This document shows, piece after piece, positions 5,534-11,089 of a stretch of DNA of 11,089 bases (its first letter is position 1; each line of letters opens with the position of its first letter). The stretch comes from Prasinococcaceae sp. CCMP 1430 (Eukaryota > Prasinodermophyta > Palmophyllophyceae > Prasinococcales > Prasinococcaceae). The notes below the pieces were generated by a model, which ran no database searches, had not been told where the DNA came from, and worked only from the letters and a program-made list of their open reading frames with translations. The stretch is from the NCBI GenBank assembly GCA_013416795.1, contig RQSC01000904.1:2766-13854 (forward strand). The letters run 5' to 3'. Made by a program: the position numbers and the translations under genes.

Positions 5534-7116
5534 TCAGCGCCTCTTCTGCAGCTTCTCCATCTTCTTGACGGCAATGCCCGACGCCAGCTCGAGCATGATC
5601 TCCTCGCTGCCGCCGGGGATGGCCAGCGAGCGCACCTCGCGGTAGATGCGCTCGACCTTCTCGCCCTGCCCGCCGCGCACGTACGACGCGCCCCCGAAGA
5701 TCTGCGCGGCCTCACGCGCCACGTGCTCCAGCATCTTGGTGGACTGCACCTTGAGTAGCGCGGTGTCGCCGCCAATCGCCGCCATCTCCTCCTGCAGGTC
5801 GGCCCCGCGGTCGTGGAGCACGTTCATCTCGTAGACCAGGGCCTCCATGTGCGCCTGGCAGGCCTCGATCTGGCGCGCCATCTCGGCCAGCTTGTGGCGG
5901 ATGACCTGGTGGTCCACGAGGCGCTTGCCGAAGGTGCGCCGCTTCATGGCGTACTTGAACGACTCCTCCAGGCAGACGCGCGCGAAGCGCACCGCCTGGA
6001 AGATGATGCCCAGGCGCTCGTGGTTGAAGTTGGACATGATGCACATGAAGCCGCCGTTCTGCGAGGGGGCGGAGGGGGTCGAAGGATTTTGCGGGCGATG
6101 AGGGGTTTGGGGGAAAGGCGTGTGGGTGTTTGTGAGGGATGGGTGGGTGGGTGGGGGGTGGGGGGTGAGGGGGGACGGAGCGGCGGAGAAGGGCGAGTGT
6201 GCGGGGGGACCGCGGCGCCGTCAGCGCATGCGGGGCCGGGAGCGCTGCGGGGAGCGACAACGGAAGCAGGCTCCCCGCTCACCTCTGGGCCGATGAGATT
6301 CTCGTAGGGCACCTTGACGTTGTCGAACTCGACGTAGGTGGTGCCGCTCGCCCACACGCCCATGCAGTCCATCTTCTTGCACGTGACGCCCGGCATGTTC
6401 CTCTCGACGAGCAGGAGGCTGACGCCCCACATGCCCGGCCCGCCGGTCCGCGCGGCGACCACGATGTAGTCGGCGAAGATGGCGTTGGTGATCCACTTCT
6501 TGGAGCCGTTGAGCACGTAGCACTTGTTGGCGTCGTCCTTGTCGGCGCTCGTGCGCAGGTTGGCCACGTCCGAGCCTCCCATGGGCTCGGTGATGGCCAG
6601 GCAGATGACGGCCTCGCCCGCGAGCACGCGCGGCGCCACGCGCGCCTTCATCTCCTCCGAGCCGAAGCGCAGCACCGGCGGCAGGCCGATGCCCATGCCG
6701 CCCACGATGCCCCACACGACGCCGCCGCTGCCGGCGCGCGAGAGCTCGTCCACGGCGATGAGCGTGTGGAAGCCGTCCCAGCCGGGCGGCTCCATGCGCG
6801 CGGGCACGTAGCCCGTGGGGAACGCGCCGCAGAAGCCGGGCAGCACGCCGGCCGCCCCCATCTTCCTGTAGAGCTCTTTGGGGATCTCCCTGTTCTCGTC
6901 CCACTCGTGCGCGTGCGGCGCGATGTGCTCCTCGACGAAGGCCCTCACCTTGGCGCGCCACGCGGCGTGCGACTCGTTGTAGTACGGGCTGGGCCGGCCC
7001 GTGTACCACGCGGGGTCGCCGTACGGCACCCCCTCGCCGAAGGCGGCGAGCGCCGCCGCCGTGGGCGTCGCCTCGGGCGCGGGAGCGACCGCGGCCGCGG
7101 GGGCGCCGGTCGCCAT
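5534..7116 (-). CDS. acyl-CoA dehydrogenase family protein, two exons
   Basis: A 452-residue FAD-dependent acyl-CoA dehydrogenase (alpha,beta-dehydrogenation of acyl-CoA in fatty-acid or branched-chain breakdown). Exon 1 is 7116-6283 (278 codons) and exon 2 is 6058-5534. The intron 6282-6059 has donor GAG|GTGAGC and acceptor CTCGCAG, phase 0. The N-terminal helical domain begins PYGDPAWYTGRPSPYYNESH (31-50), a block I associate with fungal and protist members. The FAD signature ITEPMGGSDVANLRT is at 175-189, then GSKKWITN (204-211) and MGVWASGTTYVEFDNVKVP (252-270). The C-terminal helical domain has FNHERLGI, RRTFGKRLVDHQVIR (318-332), IFGGASYVRGG and IPGGSEEIMLEL. The usual medium-chain catalytic Glu in 'YEGT' is Gly here, while Glu292 in NHERL occupies the alternative position used by long-chain and isovaleryl-CoA dehydrogenases. 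The C-terminus QKRR is not a PTS1. The N-terminus is Ala-rich without arginines, so a mitochondrial presequence is not obvious. Chain-length specificity is unknown. Confidence 0.95.
6136..6174 (+). other. G-run tract in the acyl-CoA dehydrogenase intron
   Basis: At least six runs of three or more G are separated by one to four bases (GGGATGGGTGGGTGGGTGGGG-like), satisfying the usual G-quadruplex pattern on the plus strand. In the minus-strand transcript this is a long C-rich tract within the intron, which may act as a polypyrimidine tract about 75 bases before the acceptor. Confidence 0.7.
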
Positions 7117-7410
7117 GCCGCCGGGGATGTGTGTGTGTGTGTGTGTGTGTGTGGTGGTGGGTGTGTGGGTTGGGGGGTTGGGGGGGGGAAGGAGGGTGCG
7201 GGCGCGCTCCTCCTTCTCACCTGCGGGCTCGCTCGGGAGCGCGCGGTGGTGGTGTGGGCCTTCGGGCCCGGATCTCAAGCGCCAAGCGGCGAAGGCTGCG
7301 CTCGCTCAGGCATCCCAGGCGGTACTCGCACCGCCGCGCCGGCCCACCCGCTCCAGCGGGGCGAGGCGCGCGCGGGACGGGCCGCTTCGGGTTTCCTCGT
7401 TTCAGGTTAA
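7117..7410. other. upstream region of acyl-CoA dehydrogenase
   Basis: It holds the (TG)n repeat, a G-rich stretch at about 7154-7190, a perfect GGGCC-TTCG-GGCCC hairpin at 7256-7269 and a good donor-like CAG|GTGAGA on the minus strand near 7220. No AG acceptor lies between that donor and the ATG at 7116, so I do not call a 5' UTR intron. This is probably promoter and leader of the dehydrogenase. Confidence 0.5.
7128..7153. repeat. (TG)13 dinucleotide repeat
   Basis: An uninterrupted TG/CA repeat starting about 12 bases upstream of the acyl-CoA dehydrogenase ATG, so (CA)n lies in its 5' leader or core promoter. Such tracts are length-variable and can adopt Z-DNA. Confidence 0.95.
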
Positions 7411-7458
7411 GACCTTACTAGGGTCTATATTTTGATGGTCGAAACGCACCACCCGTCC

Positions 7459-7481
7459 CGTTCCGGAACGAAAAAAAAAAA
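7459..7481. repeat. 12-base palindrome followed by A11
   Basis: CGTTCCGGAACG (7459-7470) is a perfect inverted repeat directly followed by eleven A. The layout is like a short hairpin plus homopolymer. The hairpin arms are only six bases, so function is uncertain. Confidence 0.5.
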
Positions 7482-8065
7482 TCCCTGCGCGCACATCAAA
7501 CCGCACTCGGCCGCGCCCGCGCGCGCGCGCAAAAAAATCTGCGCGCGCGCCGGCGCTGAGCTGGCGCCCGCCCTGGCCTTCGCCCGCGCGATCGTCCGGC
7601 TCGGATTCGGACTCGTCGCGCGAAACGCGAAACGCGCGCGCGAGCCGCGTGCGTTTCGATAGGGCGGGATTCGGATTCGACGTATTGCGCGCGCGGAAAG
7701 CGCGCGGCCGTCGATTGGTGCGTCTGCACTCCGTGCCGCGCACAACGAAGAGCGGATGGTAAAAGTCGACTCTTCCTTCCGTTTTGATATGCGGCACCTT
7801 TACTTTGTATTGAATGTTTGGTTCGTTTTGATGCAGGCTTCCTGTACTTACAGCACTGCTCCGTGCACCGCACCAGGCGGATGGCGGGACGGAGTCGTTC
7901 CAGCTTCCCCCCCCGCTGGCTTTCCCCTCCGCATGCAAAGTGATGGGGGGCGGCGGATTCCTGTGGCCTACTGGAGTTTTCATTGGAGGGTACCAGTTAA
8001 AATCGCCAATGCATCAAATCCTGTCAAGAAGCAGACGAGCGCGCCCGTCCCCGCGCGATGGGGCA

Positions 8066-8083
8066 CCCCCCGCGCGCGGGGGG
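8066..8083. repeat. perfect 18-base GC palindrome
   Basis: CCCCCC GCGCGC GGGGGG is fully self-complementary. It could extrude as a hairpin or be a junction scar. It lies at the right edge of the AT-richer island. Confidence 0.7.
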
Positions 8084-8457
8084 GGCTGACATGCCTAGCT
8101 ACCTGGTTATGCTAGCCCCTCGTAGCGCGCGCCCGCGCCCACGGGCGCGAGGTCCCGCGCGCCGTGGTGCCGACAGCGCGTGGCGCCGGCAGCCGCTCGC
8201 GGGCGAAAACGCATCGGGCTTGTCAAGAACCCACCTCAGGCTGCAGCGCGCCGCCGAAGAAAGTGTGCGTGCCTGCCTGGCTGGGATCGTTTGTGCCTGG
8301 GATCAAATCTGCCTCTTCCGCTTTTCAGGGTTCGCGCGCGCGGAGCGGCGGCGCGGCGCGCCGGGGCGGCCACGCGCCGCTCTTTCATCGTGGCCGCCGC
8401 TGCGTTGTGGTGTGGCCGTGTGGTGTGGTGTGGGGTCGTGTCGTGCAGTCGGCATCG

Positions 8458-8903
8458 CGCGTTCCCCTCGCGCGTTCGTCCTCGCGCCGGCGACAATCTG
8501 ACCGACTCGGCCCCGGGGGAACGCCGGCGCGCGCGGTGGAAACAGCGGGTGCGGTTTGATGGCGCGCGCCAGACGCTTCCGCGAAGGGGCCCTCTCGCCG
8601 CGCTCGCACGCGCGCACGCCCCCGAACCGATTGTTCGCGGGAGGAGATTTCGGCGGCGCGCGGCGCGGCGAGCCGCCCAGGGGGAATGCGGGTGCATGTG
8701 GACGCGCCGACGACGCCGCGGAACGGAGCGCGAGCAAAAGCGGAAAACGAGCGAGCGCGCGCGCGCGGTGTGCGCGGGGGGTGGCGTGGGTGGGAGGGTG
8801 GGGGTGTGCGGCGCGCACGGCCTGGGCGCCACAACAGTCCACCGCAACAGTCCATGTTCGCGCCGACGCCATGAGCGAGCCCGTGGTCGCGATGGGCGCG
8901 CTC
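8458..8903 (+). repeat. direct duplication, left copy (includes a decoy start codon)
   Basis: This copy matches 8949-9408 with the same order of landmarks: CCGACTCGGCCCCGGGGGAACGCCGG-type block, GTGCGGTTTGATGG, CGCGAAGGGGCCCTCTC, TTGTTCGCGG, a GCCGCCCAGGGGGAATGCGGG block, a G-run, CAACAGTCCA twice, and ATGAGCGAGCCCGTGGTCGCG. By eye the last 220 bases (8672-8892 against 9174-9394) differ at about seven positions, while the upstream part is more diverged. The left ATG at 8871 opens an 85-codon frame that leaves GRDP homology after about ten codons and stops at TAA 9126-9128, so this is a duplicated promoter plus broken gene start. Confidence 0.9.
8776..8804 (+). other. G-quadruplex-type run in left promoter copy
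   Basis: The runs GGGGGG, GGG, GGG, GGG and GGGGG have short spacers. The corresponding stretch in the right copy is 9278-9306, where one G-to-C change removes one run but leaves four. Confidence 0.6.
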
Positions 8904-9128
8904 GTCCGTCCTGCGCCGCGCGCGCGCGCGCGCCGGTCGAACGGCTGCCCGTTCCTCGCGCGTTCGTCCTCGCGCGTTCGTCCACGCGCCGCGAATCTAA
9001 CCGACTCGGCCCCGGGGGAACGCCGGCGCGCGTTGTGCAAACAGCGGGTGCGGTTTGATGGGGCGCCAGAAGCTTCCGCGAAGGGGCCCTCTCCGCGCCG
9101 CACGCGGCGTGCGCGCGCTCGCCTCTAA
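8871..9128 (+). pseudogene. truncated 5' remnant of the GRDP-like gene
   Basis: Starts MSEPVVA like the intact gene at 9373, then MGAL against PMAAL, and then runs into non-homologous Arg/Ala-rich sequence before a stop. It retains only about ten codons of homology. It is best read as a leftover of the tandem duplication. It could still be transcribed and act as a competing upstream start. Confidence 0.6.
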
Positions 9129-9408
9129 CCAATTGTTCGCGGAAGGAAATTTCGGCTGCGCGCGGTGCGGCAAGCCGCCCAGGGGGAATGCGGGTGAATG
9201 TGGACGCGCCGACGACGCCGCGGAACGAAGCGCGGGCAAAAGCGGAAAACGAGCAAGCGCGCGCGCGCGCTGTGCGCGGGGGGTGGCGTGGGTGGGAGCG
9301 TGGGGGTGTGCGGCGCGCGCGGCCTGGGCGCCACAACAGTCCACCGCAACAGTCCATGTTCGCGCCGACGCCATGAGCGAGCCCGTGGTCGCGCCGATGG
9401 CGGCGCTC
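8949..9408 (+). repeat. direct duplication, right copy (promoter, leader and start of GRDP-like gene)
   Basis: This is the copy joined to the intact GRDP-like ORF. The offset between copies is 499 to 502 bases. It also carries an internal short repeat, CGCGCGTTCGTCC twice at about 8957-8982. The copies have accumulated substitutions and small indels, so the duplication is not an assembly echo of identical sequence. Confidence 0.9.
9356..9376 (+). promoter_or_regulatory. 6-codon upstream ORF overlapping the GRDP start
   Basis: ATG at 9356 opens a frame reading MFAPTP and then TGA at 9374-9376. The stop overlaps the main start codon as ATGA (ATG 9373-9375). The uORF ATG has a weak context (T at -3, T at +4), while the main ATG has G at -3, so leaky scanning or termination-reinitiation could both supply the main start. 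The same uORF is present in the left duplicate (8854-8874). Confidence 0.55.
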
Positions 9409-11089
9409 CGCTTCGCTGAGCACAAGGCCTTTCTGCGCCTCGTCCACTCGGCGGCGGGGGGCGGCGACGAGCTCTACCTTGGTCGCGCGCTGCCGGGCGC
9501 CATCGAGCGCTATCTTGAGTTCTGGCTGCCGCTGGTCGCCCGCGAGGGCGGCGGCGAGGGCGGCGAACGTCTCATCCCGCCCGTCGATGTCGCGTGGGTG
9601 TGGCACCTCCACCGTCTGGCGCCGCGCCGCTACGCCGCCTACTGCACCGAGCGCTTCGGGCGCGTGCTCGACCCCACAACGGCGGCGTTCCAGGCGCAGA
9701 GCGAAGCGGCGGAGGCCGACGCGGCGAGCGCCGAGGGCGAGACGCGGCGGCTGTGGCAGCACCACTTTGGCGACGTGGCCTTCTTCCAGCCGCGTGGCGA
9801 GGCTGACGGCCGCCCGGCCGAGTGGGGCCCGCGCGACCCGCTCTCCCACCAGACAACGGTCGCACCGGAAGTCAGGGAGGCGTGCGCACGGGTGCGCAGT
9901 GCGCACGGGTGGGACTACGAGGTGGAGACATGCTCCGCGCGGCAGCGCACCTTCCTCTGGCAAGTCTCTCGGCCCGGGTGCGCCGACGCCGCCGCCATGA
10001 GCACGCGCTACCTCCGCTTCCTCGGTCTAATGAGGGCGCATGGCTACTCGGAGCACTTCTTCGTGCCGTCGTACGACATCGACTTTGCGTGGCACACGCA
10101 CATGCTCACGAGCACGAGTGACTACCTGCGCGAGACGGAGCTGCTCGCGAACGCCCCCGGTGGCGTCGATCATGATGACTCCGTCAACCAGCGCCACGAG
10201 GACTCTAAGCTTCACCGGGGGTGGGCCGACACCAAGGCGATGTGGGCGCTCGATCACTCTGGCGCGTCCGATCCGATCGACAAAGCGGGCGTCACCTACC
10301 GCGGCGAGCCGCCCGACTGGTGGTTCCAGACGGACGGCGCGGAGGTCTTCCGCGTGCGCGACGGCTTCCTGTCGGCGTCCGAGGTCGCGTCGGCACTCGA
10401 GCGGCTGCGGAACGAGGCCAACATCCGCGGCCGTGCCCACAGCGGGCTGGACATGGTGTGCCAGGTGAGCGGCGATGTGATGCGCCGGCTGCAGGAGCAA
10501 CTCGACGCGGAGGAGCACTCACCTGCGGGGCACGAGTGGGCCGACCTTGAGGCCGAGCCACCCGCACGGGCGGCGGCGGTGGAGCCGGCGGTGGATCTGG
10601 ACGACGAGGCAGCAGCGGCGGAGCACGAGCTGGTGGAGGTGCCTGCGCGCGTGTGCCCCGCCTCGAAGAGCGTGCCTGTGCACAAGGACAAGCCGGACGG
10701 GCGTGGCGCGTGGCTCGACAGGTGGATCAGCGTCGTCTACCTCACACGCCAGCCAGCCAGCACGCTCGTCCTGGTCGACGATCTCACCGGCACCGAGTAC
10801 AAGGTCGCCATCGAGCCGGGACGCCTCTGCTGCTGGCCGAATGCCCGATTCTCGCACCGCGTCGATGTGGACCCCGCGGCGAGAGCGACGGCGATGACGG
10901 ATCCAACGGCGGTGGCGCAGGCCGCTGATCTTGCGAGCTACCGTTGCATGCTCGGCCCCATGGCCTTCCTCCAGCCCGCCGGAGCCGACTCGGGCGGCGA
11001 AGAGCTCATGCGCATGGGCGGCGGCTGTGGTGGCGGCGGCTGCGGCGGCGGCGGCTGCGGTGGCGGTGCCTGCGGCGGCGGCGGCTGCG
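9373..11089 (+). CDS. GRDP-like (DUF1399) protein with probable 2OG-Fe(II) oxygenase domain, 3' end beyond window
   Basis: Open frame of 572 codons from ATG 9373 to the window edge with no stop and no intron needed. The N-terminal part has two GRDP/DUF1399-type motifs: VDVAWVWHLHR at residues 71-81 and YDIDFAWHTHM at 234-244, with WQHHFGDVAFF between. Plant GRDP proteins of this family are linked to stress and hormone responses. From about residue 325 the sequence resembles prolyl-4-hydroxylase-like dioxygenases: EVFRVRDGFLSASEVASAL, then VPVHKDKPDGRG (HxD, His437 and Asp439), VVYLT, TLVLVDD, and EPGRLCCWPNARFSHRVDV with distal His495 and Arg496. The spacing fits an iron-binding HxD...H facial triad. 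An acidic Ala/Glu-rich linker precedes the HxD. The visible C-terminus is a GGGGC repeat, common at GRDP tails. The start is chosen because both duplicates share it. The GRDP call is firm; the oxygenase call is inferred from motifs. Confidence 0.85.
   Translation, partial: MSEPVVAPMAALRFAEHKAFLRLVHSAAGGGDELYLGRALPGAIERYLEFWLPLVAREGGGEGGERLIPPVDVAWVWHLHRLAPRRYAAYCTERFGRVLDPTTAAFQAQSEAAEADAASAEGETRRLWQHHFGDVAFFQPRGEADGRPAEWGPRDPLSHQTTVAPEVREACARVRSAHGWDYEVETCSARQRTFLWQVSRPGCADAAAMSTRYLRFLGLMRAHGYSEHFFVPSYDIDFAWHTHMLTSTSDYLRETELLANAPGGVDHDDSVNQRHEDSKLHRGWADTKAMWALDHSGASDPIDKAGVTYRGEPPDWWFQTDGAEVFRVRDGFLSASEVASALERLRNEANIRGRAHSGLDMVCQVSGDVMRRLQEQLDAEEHSPAGHEWADLEAEPPARAAAVEPAVDLDDEAAAAEHELVEVPARVCPASKSVPVHKDKPDGRGAWLDRWISVVYLTRQPASTLVLVDDLTGTEYKVAIEPGRLCCWPNARFSHRVDVDPAARATAMTDPTAVAQAADLASYRCMLGPMAFLQPAGADSGGEELMRMGGGCGGGGCGGGGCGGGACGGGGC
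11016..11089 (+). repeat. GGC-rich tract coding a Gly-Gly-Gly-Gly-Cys tail
   Basis: Repeated GGCGGCGGCGGCTGC units encode five-residue GGGGC repeats, at least four cysteines before the window ends. Both DNA and protein are repetitive, so copy number may vary between alleles. Confidence 0.85.

Larger units (their letters stand above)
7411..8457. other. gene-poor stretch with an AT-richer island
   Basis: No gene is supported here. From 7411 the base composition changes: GGGTCTATATTTTGATGG at 7419-7436, then a perfect palindrome CGTTCCGGAACG (7459-7470) followed by A11, and a clearly AT-richer part at about 7750-8035. The last gives ORFs of 119 codons (plus, ending 8115) and 193 codons (minus, 7983-7402). 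Neither has a recognisable domain or consistent composition. At 8066-8083 there is a perfect CCCCCC-GCGCGC-GGGGGG palindrome. The composition suggests inserted or decayed foreign DNA such as a transposon remnant, but I see no terminal repeats or transposase. Confidence 0.4.

Noticed and set aside
7117-7220. 5' UTR intron for the acyl-CoA dehydrogenase
   Set aside because: The donor CAG|GTGAGA is convincing, but no AG lies between it and the start codon. The first AG falls inside the coding sequence and would remove the start.
6199-7410. 403-codon plus-strand frame opposite the acyl-CoA dehydrogenase
   Set aside because: Antisense of a strongly conserved enzyme, with His/Arg/Gly-rich low-complexity translation and a GT repeat read as Val-Cys.
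7402-7983. 193-codon minus-strand frame in the AT-richer island
   Set aside because: It begins with ATG, but the composition drifts along its length, it crosses homopolymer A runs and no motif is recognisable. It was not called as a gene.
8090-8116. TACCTGGTT at 8100 as the beginning of an 18S rRNA or a snRNA
   Set aside because: Only nine bases match and the following sequence does not continue as rRNA or any snRNA I know. A CTAGC/GCTAG inverted repeat is all that remains.
8236-9963. 575-codon minus-strand frame across the duplication and GRDP start
   Set aside because: Composition is Arg/Ala/Pro-rich and repeats itself because of the DNA duplication. It is antisense to the well-supported GRDP N-terminus.
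1-11089. CRISPR array, phage or bacterial mobile element
   Set aside because: No regularly spaced repeats with unique spacers, no integrase or transposase and no Shine-Dalgarno-led operons. The introns and tRNA type show eukaryotic nuclear DNA.

Overview
This window is nuclear DNA of a very GC-rich, gene-dense eukaryote. The evidence is short GT-AG spliceosomal introns (134 to 224 bases, donors often GTGCGTGCG), a type II tRNA-Ser with a Pol III T-run terminator, a splicing-factor homologue (PQBP1), Kozak-like rather than Shine-Dalgarno start contexts, and families typical of protists and algae. The GTGCGTGCG donors, the CGCA/GAGC microsatellites and a secreted protein with a 'GNLTV.GVDV' module suggest a microalga such as a haptophyte. 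That placement is inference and no marker here settles it.

Layout, left to right. (1) 44-666, minus: a two-exon gene for a small coiled-coil protein. (2) 848-1870, plus: a four-exon PQBP1-type WW-domain splicing factor, divergent from gene 1 across about 180 bases. (3) 2045-3100, minus: a single-exon membrane-anchored SPFH/band 7 protein (SPFH-A), convergent with PQBP1. (4) 3524-3604, minus: tRNA-Ser(AGA). (5) 3896-4396, minus: a small secreted Tyr/Glu/His-rich protein. (6) 4395-5333, plus: a second SPFH/band 7 protein (SPFH-B) ending in RDEL. Its ATG lies on the same CCATGG as the ATG of gene 5. (7) 5534-7116, minus: a two-exon acyl-CoA dehydrogenase, convergent with SPFH-B. (8) 7117-9372: a 2.2 kb gene-poor stretch with an AT-richer island, simple repeats and a roughly 500-base direct duplication. 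(9) 9373 to the window end, plus: a GRDP-like (DUF1399) protein with a probable C-terminal 2-oxoglutarate/Fe(II) oxygenase domain and a Cys/Gly-rich tail, running off the edge.

The genes do not form an obvious pathway. The clearest functional grouping is the pair of SPFH proteins about 1.3 kb apart in opposite orientation. The least ordinary parts are the GRDP-oxygenase fusion, the duplicated promoter and start-codon region upstream of it with a 6-codon upstream ORF kept in both copies, the RDEL tail on SPFH-B, and the start codon shared by two divergent genes.
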